A program made the position numbers and the translations under genes. 64,000 nt of DNA from assembly GCF_965638725.1 (NCBI RefSeq), contig NC_134950.1, positions 5,270,101-5,334,100 on the forward strand, given 5' to 3'. The notes under the pieces are model-generated. The model saw only the letters and a program-made list of their open reading frames with translations, was not told the DNA's origin and searched no databases. The stretch is from Aptenodytes patagonicus (taxonomy: Eukaryota > Chordata > Aves > Sphenisciformes > Spheniscidae). Below are positions 1-12,900 of this stretch, piece after piece (the stretch's first letter is position 1; every line of letters starts with the position of its first letter).

Positions 1-560
1 TGTCCCACTCTACACGTCACTGGTGCGGCCCCACCTCGAGTACTGTGTGCAGCTTTGGGTGCCTCAATATAAGAAGGACATCAAACTATTAGAGTGTGTC
101 CAGAGGAGGGCGACTAAGATGGTGAAAGGTCTCGAGGGCAAGACTTAGTAGGAACGGCTGAGGTCACTTGGTCTGTTCAGCTTGGAGAAGAGAAGGCTGA
201 GGGGTGACCTCATCACAGTCTACAGCTTCCTCAAGGGGGGCAGCGGAGGGGGAGGTGCTGATCTTCTCTCTCTGGTGACCAGTGATAGGACATGAGGAAA
301 TGGAATGAAGCTGCATCAGGGAAAGTTCAGATTGGACATTAGGAAAAGGTTCTTCACAGAGATGGTTGGTTGGTCACTGGAACGGGCTCCCTAGGGAAGT
401 GGTCATGGCACCAAGCCTGTCAGAATTCTGGGAACATCTGGACGATGCTCTTAGTCTTATAGTTCAGTTTTAGGTAGTCCTGCGAGGAGCAGGGAGTTGG
501 ACTCAATGATTCTTATGAGTCCCTTCCAATCTGAAATTTTCTACGATTCTATGATTCTAT
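1..560 (+). mobile_element. CR1 LINE, decayed 3' end of ORF2 and 3' UTR
   Basis: Starting at position 2 the + strand reads as the end of CR1 ORF2 ([19 protein letters not shown], then [11 protein letters not shown]), aligning by eye with the younger copy at 46817-48262. Stop codons interrupt it (two in a row after VKGLEGKT, and more later), so it is inactive. It ends with the CR1 tail of repeated ATTCTATG near 560. The 5' side continues beyond the window. Confidence 0.93.
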
Positions 561-561
561 G

Positions 562-760
562 ACTGTGGTGATGAAGTACAAGGCTCAGTCAGACAAACAT
601 CATGTTAGCGTACAGCTGACCCCTCTGATCCCTTTTTCTCTCTTTTTTTCTCACACTTTTTCCTCCATGTTTCACCTCAATTTCTTCCTTACTCTGCCTT
701 TGATCCTTCCCCTAAACATCCTGCTGGGAGTATTGCACACTCCAACAATGTCTGTGTGAG
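562..760 (-). mobile_element. Possible remnant of a retroviral LTR related to the one at 4640-6310
   Basis: About 26 of 34 bases at 562-596 match 5711-5744 in the better-preserved LTR. The pyrimidine-rich sequence that follows resembles the segment that holds that LTR's TATA region. No TATA box survives here. The alignment was made by eye and is weak beyond 40 bases. Confidence 0.3.
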
Positions 761-898
761 CAGCTGTCAGACTTGCTCCTTTTCCTCACCCTTCCTTCTC
801 CAATTTTTGTTATCTTGGTGCTTCAGGACCCACCCTGATCAGCCAAGGGGGAGTGTTAATTTTAATTGTTTTGATTGCTGTGTCTTTTCTGTTTGCAG

Positions 899-934
899 GG
901 CCCTCTGGGACCCCCAGGAGACAAAGGGTCATTG
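899..934 (+). CDS. COL22A1: COL22A1 exon (first visible), 12 residues
   Basis: It encodes [12 protein letters not shown], four perfect triplets, after a TTTGCAG acceptor. The donor is GTATAG at 935. A second, stronger-looking donor (GTATGT) begins 5 nt later at 940, but its use would break the frame. Confidence 0.8.
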
Positions 935-3900
935 GTATAGTATGTCTTTCTAACTACACCCAGATTTTATGGGGTGGGGACAACCACATTAATTGTGTTT
1001 CAACCAGTGATTTCATGAAGGCATGTTTAATTAGTTTCTTTTTGCCCAAGGATGGTAGGGTCACAGGGTGGCTGACCCTCCAAAGGGGACTTCTCTTGTG
1101 CGTTACCTGTTACTTGTCTGCTATATTGAGTTGTGAGAAAGAGTTGATCCAAACTCTTGGCATGGTGACAACTTTTCCTTACCTGTCAATAGTCCTACAA
1201 AAGAAAGAATGAGTCACTTGTTTAACCCTTCGTTCAAAAAAAGTATTTCAAGGCACATAATACAAAGCACACTGCTATGCCTTATAGCCAAGGCCTCAAA
1301 GGTTTAAAATAAGCCATTTTTAAGCATTTTTCTTACTTAAGTCTTACAGAAACCCCTGCATTTCAGTATTCAGCAAACACACTTAGTTCCTCAGCATGCA
1401 GTTTTACAAGGATGCAATCCATTGGTGTGAAACAAATAACTGTGTTCCATGGTCTCAGTACTCACTGGCATGAATTTCCAGCATGACAACAAGTCCTAGC
1501 CAGTGTACTAGCCTGGCACTGAGGAACTGGACCTTCTTTTCTCCTCTACAGTCCTGTGCTCAGTCATATTTTCTCCCTGTTCAAAAACTTGCCCCTATAG
1601 TCATTATTACCTTTCCAATCAAGGAATGTGAGGCTTGACTTTAGTGATGCACATAAAGTCTCTTGAGGCAAAGAAATGATTGATACTGTGATACTGCAAT
1701 GTGAGATTTAATTTTTTTTTCTTAAACTCTCTCATAGTTGTTTAACTGCTAGGGTTTTTTTTCCTGATAACTATTGGGTTGAGGATTTCTTCTCTTCAGC
1801 TAAGAAGCACCTCATAAGTACTGTTCACGTTACTGGGTTTGTCTGTTCTCTCCCTACCAGGGTCCCCGCGGTGTACCTGGTATCCCTGGACCACAGGGTC
1901 CTCCTGGCCAGGATGTAAGTAAAATAAATGTGTAAGTGCTCAAGAAATTTGCCAATGCTCCAATCCGATTTCCCTAAACATTGTGTTGATACTCAACTGC
2001 AGTCATTGAGTGTTACTAGGATGGTCCAATGACCATCCACCAAGTGGATCTCTTACAAGTTACGATGTCGGGGGGGGAAACAGGCTAAAGAGGGTTGTCT
2101 CAAGGAAAGCGGTGGACTTTACCACTGAACCATTTTAAAATGACACTGGAGAAGGGACTTGGCAGCATACACTGTGGAACGATCCCACACTGGAAAAGGA
2201 TGACTGTTAAGCTGTCTAGGAACTTCTTAGAAGCTGCTAAGTAACCTTTAATATTTCTATGAAAACAGGGCCATAGCTGTTAAAAAGCTCTTTGTGAGTT
2301 CATTTTGCTGCTGCTACTGTGCATGAGAGATGACATTTTAACCTCTTGGTGCGTTGTCCTCACTCCTGCCGTCTCAGTGGGTGAGTCATGGAGCTGAGGG
2401 ATAGAGAGAAAGGTGGCAGACTCCCAGCTGGAAAGCTGACCCCTCTCGCTGCCCGGTTTTGTCGCAGTGTTGAATCAGAAAGAGGAGCGGCTTTTTTTTC
2501 TCTGCTGGTCAGCCAGCTCTGTGATGTGGAAACCAGTCCTGGAGGAAAAACATCAAGGGGGCTCTGAAGATTTTGAAAGGCTTGATCTTTGCATTTAGGC
2601 CTGTTGATGGAACGCTGTGGGGAGGGGGCAGTGGCCTTCTGTAACTCCCCTTCTCAGCGCTGCTTTATGATGCTGTCATGTCTGAAATGGGTACCAGTTT
2701 TCACGAAGTCCATGGCAAGCGATTTTCAACCCTAGTGTGGCTTCATTGACGTACATCAGCTGGCCTAAAGGGTGTACTTTCCTATGGATGGATCTCCTTT
2801 CCTCCTGCAGTGTTTGGAAAAGAAGGTCTAGTTTTCTTCCACCTCCTTTGGCACAAGACAAATGATTATGGCCAGTGTATGCCTCCACAGCCCGTGATAG
2901 CAGAAATGGTCCTTTGCCTCCATCACCCTGTGCCCCTGTGCAGTCACAGATTCAGGATTGATTGTGTCCTGCTGACTGCCCCTACATCTCCCCATCTTGT
3001 CTCAGATGTCTGAGATTTTTAATCAAGAGGTTTTAAACAGGAGATACAATAGATGGGTTTATTACAACTGTATTGTGTGAAGAGAGTGCCAGAGCCAGCT
3101 TTTCTGAGTCTCTTTCTGGCTCTACTCAGATCAGCGTTGACTGGTTAGCTCTTGGAGAGGCAGTATTACAGTCTTTATCTCTTTCCTTTTCCCCGCAGAT
3201 TTCCCAAACAGAACCATTCCTTATGGTACTTATAAAACACATCCTCTCTTACACTAACTGTTTTAATTGCACTCAGTATGTCTTTTAGGAGCTCTCTGTA
3301 TTCTGGTTGATCACCTGTTAAGCAATTCTACCTGTGTTTCAAGAAGGTAAATGTAACTACAGGGCACATTCCAATATTTCTTGGTATAACAGCAAGGATA
3401 CCTATTTTGACAAGATCATGCATTTGCAGGTTCTTGATCTCCACTTTAATTTATGACTAGTACAAAGGATTTTTTGTTCTGCTTTTGAAATCTTGTGTAT
3501 CAATGCAGTATTCCTGTATTCTTTGAAGCATGCCCATTTTTGTACTCTGCTGTGTTTAAACAGTATGTCACCAGTTAGGAAAGCTCCGATTTGAATTGCT
3601 AATATGAATTTGCCATGCAACTCCCAAGCCATTCAGTGGCAATAGGCTTAATGACTTGCCTCAGTGTCTTGGTTTTTGCTGTGGCCTTTGCAAATGTATT
3701 CCATAGTTTTTTCTGAGACTGAATAATTCTTTTATATCACATTTACATACATTAGGTTGTTCTCTGCATTATTTTTTCCAGTTGCAGACTCACCAGATGC
3801 TCTTGGAAGTGTCTGCTATAAGTTGTTGTACTCTCTGATACTGCAAATCAGATTTACAGTTGTATTTGGGGAGGTGGAAGAGTCAATACTTCTTTTGCGA

Positions 3901-6900
3901 TAGCTTTGGCCAGAATTATCTCCCATCGGTGAATAGATCAGTTTTTTTATACATGACTACATTCTAGCTTCTTTCTAGTGCCTTAAAAGCATGTACCATA
4001 TTTTTTGCAATAGCACTGCCCAGGGTCACCTTTTGAAACATCTGTTGGCAACTCAATGAAATATCAAGAGTTCTCAGGACAGTGTCTTGTTTTATTAAAA
4101 TTTAGGTTTTGAAAATCCTTGTGTAGGTTTACAATACAGTTGTGCTGGTTTGGCTTTGTTCTGTTCCTCTTAGCAAAAGACTTGGTGTTTACTTGTCCTC
4201 TAGAGTTCACTGTGTCCATAAATCCCTACAGATTGTCTTCTTCTGGGACAAAGCTGGGACATATAGTCTTGTCACATACACGTTTTTTTTTGTCTTTAAA
4301 TTTGCATTTTTTTCTGATTAACTAAAGCTCCAATTCTTAAAGCCTGAAAAGTGCTTTCTCTAGGATTTTTTGTGGTCTTTGTTTTTCCCTATAGTAGGAC
4401 TAATTTGTTCCATAACAGGATTACTACTTATTGTGCCTACTTTCATGCCCTCAATTACTTCAAATATTACTTGCACTTGCTTTTGGAAAAAAAAAAAAAT
4501 CCAAATCACATTTTAAGCTGGCAGTGTTCCTGTACTGAATATTAAAAAAACATAGCCTTAAGTACCTTCTTTCAGAGAAATTGGCCAATCTCAGATTCTG
4601 AGAGTTACAAAAAATATTTCTACATGTTAAGTGATGTTATGTGCATGGCCACCTCCTCCAGCTGCGCCAGACCAGGTCCCTCCTGCCTGGCCTCTGTTGC
4701 CCAGGACCTGGGGTCTCTGTCCAAGTGAAGGGATGCAGCTGCTGCTTTGCCATTTGCAGGTTCAACCAGTAACGAAGCTGTGCATGAATCCCAGAAATAC
4801 AGACATGGACACACAGACACAGAGGACACTGACATGGCTGATAACACAGGTTGCCACAGACAAGGCGCTGGCTTCAACAGCACCTACATACAGGACTCAA
4901 ATACAGCATAAGCACAGACAGCCAAGTCCCCTCCTTCTCTTCAGCTGGCAGAGACAGAAGGTCACTAGTGATGGCACACACATACACTACTCTTTAGGTT
5001 CCCAAGCACACACATATTTGCAGATCCTTCGAGCATTGGCACAGCCCCTCTGTCCTGGCACCCCTGCCCAGATCCCAGACCCCCTTACCCGCCCCACAGG
5101 TCCCCTACCTGCCTGCTGGTCCAGCCTGATGCTCTCTGCAAATGTGCAACACTCATCCACTTGTCCCTCGCGCACTCCACACTCGCGGTTCCCCATGGGC
5201 ATACCAGCATGGACCCCCTGCCCACCTGACACCGCGGCCTGGACCCAAGTCCCCCTGCTTGCCAGCAGGTCCAGCTTGAAGTTTGCTGATGAATGCACAC
5301 CCACCTACACACACACACCAGGACTGGGGTAGATACAGACACTTGCCCCATCCCAGCTGGCACCAGGCACATGGGCTGTGACCTGTGGTCCCACGCCAGC
5401 CACCGGCGTGGAGCCCCTCACTCACCTTGCTCATGCTGGTCCCTCCAGTAGGTGGTTTTGGGAACACACACCATTCCCGCCCCAGTGGCTGGAGGTTAAA
5501 GACCCCTGCACTCACTCTAGTAGCTGACAACAGAGGCTGGGGGAGCCTACACCCCCAATCTGACTCCAGTAGCTGGCACCAGTTTTGACTCACACGCACA
5601 CAGAGGTCCCGCCAGTAGCTGGCACTTAGTCCTTGCAGCACACATGCACATTATGCAGAGAGATAGTTAAGAAAAGGTTTAATAAGAAGATATAAGATGA
5701 TAGGACAAACCATGGTGATCAGGTGCAGGGCTCAGCCAGACAAGTGCACTGACCAGCACCATTTTACGCATGACCGGCCCCTTTTATACCCTTTTCTGTC
5801 TACCCCCTTGTTTGTTCCTCTCTGCTGCCCCTTTCCCTGCACATCCCCTCATACATCTCCACAGCTCTATCAATTCCTGCACCCCTCCCAGTTCAGGGTC
5901 CCCCTGGTTTACAGTCCTATCACTTGCAAAGTCCAGGTTGATCTTCCTGGAAGTGCAGCCTGTGGTTTCTTGATAGCCCATCAATTAGTGTGAGTGGCAA
6001 GGTTTGTTTCTTGTTAGGGTATGTCTTGATATATTTTGTTTCCGATTTCCTCCTTTTCCCTTAGCTTCCAAAGTGACAAGGTCCTGGATCAGATAACCTT
6101 GCTGGAATAAACGCTCTCACTCTCCCACATGCCCTCATCAATTAGTGTGACTGTCCAGGTTTGGTTCCCATCACTGTCTCCCTTATTTGTCAGTCAGGTT
6201 TGTGTCCCTGTATGTTCTTATTTATGGCTTCCTCCTTATTTTTCCTTGTTGCATTGAAAAAGGTCCTTGACCAGATACCGTTAAAGGAGCAGACACTCTC
6301 TGGCCAAATATCCTTACACTACACATTTTTTGGGAAGCATCCACTCTCCTCTGTCTGTCTGCTGGGAGATAAAATGTTTCTGTTTAACATATCTACTTAG
6401 CTCCCTTGGATTAGAAAACAGTCTGAATGAGACATTCTCTTGTCCTACTACTAGCAGTGACGGCACCCATTTAATAGGCTCTTTCTGTATTTTGATTATG
6501 ACAATTTTAATTAACATAAACAGAATTAATCACTTTTTAATTATGTAAATTATTTATGATAACTAAGTTCCAGTATTACTGGGAAGTTAATCTTCCCCTG
6601 CATTTATTTTCATAATTACAAAAACTTTGTGGCTGTATACATTACTGCCATCGGATCTGAAAAGCAGAGTTTTCTGTTATGGGGTTGATTTTCCCATTCA
6701 GTTAGAAGGACAGTTCCAAGGAGCCTTTGTGGGTTTTTTAGGGTACATACACCCCAAAACAAAGTACACTTATTAAACCTCCTATTGGCTTTTTATTCCT
6801 GGGACTTATAAACGATTTAAGCTATTGCATTTCAAGTTTAATTTTCAGTCTTGTAACAGAACTACCCCACCATAAGCCTGTGTGACTGGTTTCCTTATAC

Positions 6901-9900
6901 AGTTTCTCTTTCTTTTATTTTCACGTACATCACTTACCTGAGCATCATTTTTCAGTGTGTCATCTGCACAGCTTCCATCAGTTCCCAGTTAGAGACCATT
7001 CCTGTGTGTCAGATTTTGCAGAGTGATAGAGTGCTCTGGATCCTGTGCATCGTACCTCCTCATTGCTGACATCTTTTTCCTGGACTGGTATGCTGTACCA
7101 CTCACTGGATGCTCCACTTTGTGCCAGCCACTGTTGGCTGCAAACTCCTGAAAGTGTTCAAGCTTTACGAGCTTTCCAACAGTGGTTGTTATTTGGGTCT
7201 GTGCATGTTCCCACATCGCATTAGCAACATTTCTTTTCAGTGCCATGCAGTTTTTTGGGCAGACTCTTTTAAGTTCCTTTTTTTAATTTTCTGGCATTCT
7301 CTTTTCCAGTTTCCTCCCCTGTTAGTCAGCTTGTTAGATGCAGTTATATCCTCCGTGCCTTCCTTCTAGCATTTTCATTCTGCTCTGAGCAATGTTTGCA
7401 GCTTGTTGTCAGCCTTTTCTAACTCCAGGCCTCTATAGTACAGCAATCTTTCCTCTAGTTTGGGCTCTGCTTCCAGTTGCCTGTTCTCTGATAGCGCAGC
7501 ATGCTGAGGTGCCATCATCCTACATCTGGTTGTTCATTTCAGCTCAGACAAGCATTCTTCAAAGAACACTCTCTTTTTGCAGTCTTGTACCTTTCAACTG
7601 TTCCTGCGGATGCAGTAGTTTTCAGATTTGTCAGCCATGGCACATAGCTTAATTTCTTATCCTAGCTTCTTTGCACCCTGTTAAAGACGTCACCAGCTCC
7701 ACATCATACAGCGTTCAAGAAAATAGATCCATCCCTTTTTCTCACAAGGCAGCTGGAGACAGGAATTCAGGAGAGAATGGTTTGGGGAAATCCCACCCAG
7801 TCCAACTTAAAACATCACTGCAAGGATCCTTGTGATGCAGATTTCTGTCACCATCTGGACAGTGGCCAACCGTCCTGTTCAAAAGATTCGGTTTCCCATG
7901 TAAGCATTACTTTATGCAAAGATTCAAAAATAATCTTTTGTTTTGTTTTGTTTGTTGTTGTTTTGTTTTGTTTTGTTTTTTACACAAACTAATAACTTGC
8001 TAATGACAGGCAAGAGATGCCTATTGAGCCGGGGGGTGTCCCTTTTCCAAACCATGACTTCCTGGACCTTAAATTCTAAGGATGTTGGTCATTTCTATGC
8101 CTTCATCTCATGGAAACTGATACCAATACATCCCCACAAACAAACAAACAAAAAGGCTCATTGCTATTTCAGGTGCAAGGGACCTGTTTGCAAGGCTCAT
8201 GCAAAGCAAGGTCTTGATTTTGCATGTTACAGGTGTCTTCAGGGATTTAAATCTTCATCCTTCACACTATTGCAGTTCATAGTGTTTCCTGTGACCAGAA
8301 GACAAGCTAAAGCAATTTCAGTCTTTGTGTGACTCACATGAATTTAACAAGGTCACACAGTAGATAAGTGAGATTTAGGAGGGGTTCAGAGGACGCTGAA
8401 GTTGCAGATATTTAAAGGAGTTTACTGTTTGTCACATGCAAGGAGCAGCGGTGCTTAGTGGCAGAAAGTAAAACGTGTGCTAGTCCAGAGCAGTCAGCAG
8501 AGTGTGGGAGCAACCAGGGGGTTACTGTATGATAATTTCACAGTCTTTTCTTTCTCTTGATCTGTAGGGTCTACCTGGAAATCCAGGGGAAAGAGGACCT
8601 CCTGGAAAACCAGTATGTAACTTCACTTCTATATTACTACTTCCTTTTAACTCAGTTTCCACCAGTTCACCTCACCTCAGAAGTGCACTTCAGTGCATTT
8701 CCACTGCTGCTCTTCCCAGCATAGCAACTGGGAAAACACTAAGAACCACTAAGGGGTTATGATAAAAATATCTGTGATGGCTTTGGAACAGTGTGAAAAT
8801 AACTGGAAATCCTGCATGTAAATAAAAGCCAAAATTTTAAAGGCAGTTTCTTCGCACCACTATGCAGTACCCTCAGCAAGATCTCATCTCAGGTGTGATG
8901 AAGTGCATTGACAATGTAGGGCAGGAAGTATGTGTTTGGCCCAGTGAGTCCTAGGCAGAGCAAGGGAAACCAATGAGAGTCCATAAGCATGTTCAGGAAA
9001 ATTTCTTATACCTTGATGCCTTTTAAAATTGCCTGAGATAATGAATTTCTCATTCCACAGGGTTCCTCACCCCTGCTCTCTCCAGAGGACATAAATCTAT
9101 TAGTAAAGGTAATCAGCCTTTGATGATGGGGGGAGTTTATCTGTACGTTTGATTCAGACCTGACTAACACTCTGTGATGGGAAAGTGTCTGAGCTACAAG
9201 TGCAAAAGGTGCCTTTTGTGCCACTCTGTCAAAGCTTGAACTTGCAGGTCTCCTACTTGCACTGGTATTGGGACGCTAGAGCACATGCTGCAGATCAAAA
9301 TCAAATGCCTTTTGACCGCCCCCAGCGGTGAAATAACCTACAAAGATCTTTATAGCATGGTGTATGTTACAAAAGCTCTGAGACTTTTTCAGCTCTTTCC
9401 GAGGTATGCATTCCCAAGGAGAAATAAACCCTGTCAAACTGTATTACCTAAACAAGAAAATGGAAAGCATTTTAATAAAATGTCTGATTTTTCACATATA
9501 CCTTCAACAGTGACTGGAGTAGTTTTGAGCTGTGGGTGCAAAGTCAGTTTGCACAGTGCATCTAAAAGGATGCAGGTAATTAACCCCAGATGCACCCATG
9601 TTTCAAAAGTGATGATCTGTCTGTCTGCTTTTACTCTCCATGTAGAGAATTGTCTGGGAAATAAGTCAGTATTTGATAGGTGTTGACTGCAAAATCTTTA
9701 CAGATTTACATGGGCTGAGTTGGGAGGTTTTTTAAGCAGTCTTGGGACATGGCAAGAAATAATTTCTTATTGATTAAAAGAAACTAAAAAATTACCTTTT
9801 TTTATCAACCCCATTAACAAAAGGACCCTTTTAAGATTGCTACCGTGAAATGCCTTCATTGAAGAGCTGTCTTCCTTATGGAGCCAAGTATTTTTCTGGA

Positions 9901-12900
9901 GATTTCACTGTATGGTATTGTTTGGGATTTCTGATCAGGACAATAGCAAAAGACTGATTCTTCGGTACAGGATGTCGTTTTGATGTTCCTTTGTTTTCTT
10001 CCTTTGATTATGTTATGGTTAAACACACTCATATGCCTTGCATATTCTTTCTGCTTGGTATTTTTTCACTCCAGACTTGGTACAGATCTATATAAAGCAG
10101 CACCCTGAAATCACAGATGAAATTAGGGCTCTGTTGTTCTGGGTGTTTCTCAAGCACTTATATTGTAAGTAGATAAATATGCATGTAGGGACTGAGACTT
10201 AGACAGTTTACCCCACAATTTTGCAATGGATCATTGACAGAGTTGGGTGTTGGAGCAGGTCTCCTAACTCTCGGCCTGACGATCTGTCTGTTGTGCTACC
10301 CTGTCTTTTATAGGCAGGATTCACCCCGCTTTTGCTGAAGGGAGTCTGCCTTCGAAATGGAAATGTCATACCCATGGTATTTCATTTCTTGAGGATAGTA
10401 GAAATGTAAAGACTACTGAGATGATGCTTCAAAGAGTTTTGGAAGGAGCGAGGTAGTAACTCTCCATGACAGAATTTGGCCAGGACACTGTGACATTCAC
10501 TTGGTCTTCACGAACTCCATTGGATGAGTTCTCCTTGGCCATACTAGCTGCTGAATACGGTTTCCCTTGCAGAACACCCTCTCTGACATTGTGCTGCACC
10601 TAGGTTTTCCCTAGCAATTTGCCCTCTGAGTAGTAACCCAGCTCTTTCAGACTGTTGTAGACACACTTTTCTAGTAGTCTTGTAGCTTCAAAACAAGGTT
10701 GTCCTTGGTAGTCTTGCTTTGCAGCTGTCTGACCTCCACATTAGGAAGAGCTTTTCCTTGGTTTCTTGATCCTGGATGATCAGTTAGGACCTGTCCAACT
10801 AGAACCGATAGTAAACTCCCCATGGGAGCATGTGTGAGCTCAGCTGCTGACCTCTACGCTGCCCTCATTTCAGTTCTGTAACGCAAAGTAACCAAGGTTC
10901 TACCCAGTGTGGTCAAACTGCGAAGGCCTACATATTATACTAGCACCACACTGCTGCATTCGTAATGGGTGTCTGTAGGGTCTGCTAAGTGCCTTCAGTC
11001 TATTGCTTATTTATTTCTCCATGTTCTCTCCTAGGATGTGTGCAGTGAATGCCCTCCTGGCCTGCCAGGACTGCCAGGCATCCCGGGTTTCAAAGGTGAT
11101 AAAGGTCTCCGAGGACCACCAGGTAGAGATGGCCAGGATGGGAAAATGGTAAGAGAGCTGGGGAAGTGACCATGCCTTGGGTGTGGTGTAACCTTGTTTT
11201 CCTTATAATATTTTTAGATGGTTGATTATTTTTTTTTTCCAACAACCTATTGAATCTTTTTTAGATGTCTGTGGAGTCAATGGACTAAACTAGTGTTTAC
11301 CTCTACCTCTTCTGCATTGCAGGGGAATGCTGGTCCCAGAGGTCCTGCAGGCCCACCTGGGCTGGATGGCCCAAAGGTTGGTTGGCTTTCTTCAGTTGTC
11401 TAATAAAAACTTACTTGTGGCTAGCTAGTACACTGGCTGACGCAGGATCTAGGTGGCATCCATCTCTGTGTAAAGCAGTAGGACTGGCCTGTTGGGTGGG
11501 CGCTGTACTGTCAATTCGCTGGAGTGCCACATGCACGCAGGACTGCACAGCTCCCCACATGAACACTGTTTCACTTAAATAGTGTCTTCTACCATTCTTT
11601 GTTCAGACACACACACACACAAGTGAAGGGCCTGATTCTTGATGTTGAATTTCACTACATTGGTGTTTTGATGACAGATAAGGACTTGAAAGTAAATTTT
11701 AATCCAAATCAGGTGAGGAAGAAATTAAACCTCAGCAGTAGCCACCCTGCCTGTTCCTCTCCACTTTGAATCCTGTATGCCTGAATCACTTAAATTAAGG
11801 GTGATGCAATGGGCTGCTGGGCTCCATATACACTATCTGCCATAGTGGTTTTATCCACCTACTCTGAATGTTTCCTGAAACACGCTATAGGAAGAACTCC
11901 TTGTTTCAGCTATATGCTTCTGCCTAACGGTCTAGGGACAGAGGCCAACATAAAACTTCCAATGTCTGAAGGATTCCAATAATGTCACATTTTAAGCATT
12001 TCCCATGAAGTGGTCTGTCATCAGTCTGCTCACAATGCCAGTGCCTGGTCACAATCAAAACCTTTACAACTGCCTAATGTGGAATAAATCAAAACAAATC
12101 AGTGGAGGGAGAGATAAGGTGATGTCATAATGGACCACAGTTTCCTCCAGACTTCCCTGCATTACTGACCTACTGTCTAAAACAGCTTCTGCTATTTTAA
12201 AATCTTTGTATTTGCACTTATTAGAGTGTAGGACAAGCTAATAGACATTCATGAATTAATTTTGTATCTTGCAATTAAAAGTGCGGTGGGGAGAGCAGTA
12301 GAGTCTCAAAAGTAAATATAGGGTTGATCAGAATGGAAGTATGTTTCAGGATAAAATTTGCAAAAGAATTAGTAACCCATAAAGACAATAACTGGCAGAA
12401 AGGCCAAGCAGTCTGAGGGATAACATGTCTGCTGCTTTCTTATATGCTATGAGAAAGCATAGATTTGGGCAGCAAGATTGAATATTTAGGTGAAGTAACA
12501 GGACCAATTTTAAACTGTACATGTGCATAAAATAAAATCAAGTAATTGATAAATAGTCTAACTTGTATTCATTAAAAAGGCAGATTCACAGAATTTGCAT
12601 ATGTTAAAAGAAAATGTTGTAAGACCCCTAAGAAGGTGCAAACACAAAGACAGTCTTTGTGACTCCTTTCTAAATACATTAGGAGGGTCCTCGCAGTGAA
12701 AGACCCAAAGAGCTCTGCACTTTTCAAGATGTGGTATATTGTCCTTACCAACACCATCCAAACTAATATTAGGTCCCATTCTGAAACAGAGCAGTAGAAC
12801 TGCAGGTCTTTGCTCACGAGCAGCTTCACGCCTTCTGGCAATATGAATTAGGCCTCTTTTAATTAATAAATAGCAGCCCTCGCTCCCCCACTTGTCTCCT

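Larger units (their letters stand above)
4640..6310 (-). mobile_element. Endogenous retrovirus LTR or LTR-derived block, antisense to COL22A1
   Basis: Read on the minus strand, a U3-like region with a tandem duplication (copies near 6136-6302 and 5979-6120) leads to a TATA box at 5783-5788 in a GC-rich setting. An ATTAAA polyadenylation signal at 5678-5683 follows 100 nt later, the right spacing for an LTR R region. Further on is a GC-rich block with repeated AGCTACTGG-like motifs (near 5612, 5566, 5517, 5482 and 5445). I found no clear TG/CA ends, target duplication or primer-binding site, so both outer borders are approximate. No open gag, pol or env frame is attached. The family name is not known to me. 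Confidence 0.6.
1915..8567 (+). other. COL22A1: Large COL22A1 intron (6.65 kb)
   Basis: The left third (to about 4600) is AT-rich and shows nothing I recognise. The centre (about 4640-6310) is an antisense retroviral LTR. The stretch 6990-7660 shows weak coding-like traces on the minus strand. A TTTTG repeat lies at 7936-7980. No further Gly-X-Y exon was found. Confidence 0.7.

Noticed and set aside
4631..5332. 233-codon frame on the plus strand
   Set aside because: It lies in the GC-rich part of the LTR block, has biased composition and no recognisable motif. Stop-poor GC-rich sequence explains it.
5153..5641. 162-codon minus-strand frame in the same block
   Set aside because: It reads through the repeated AGCTACTGG motifs of the LTR, so its apparent repeats are DNA repeats, not protein design.
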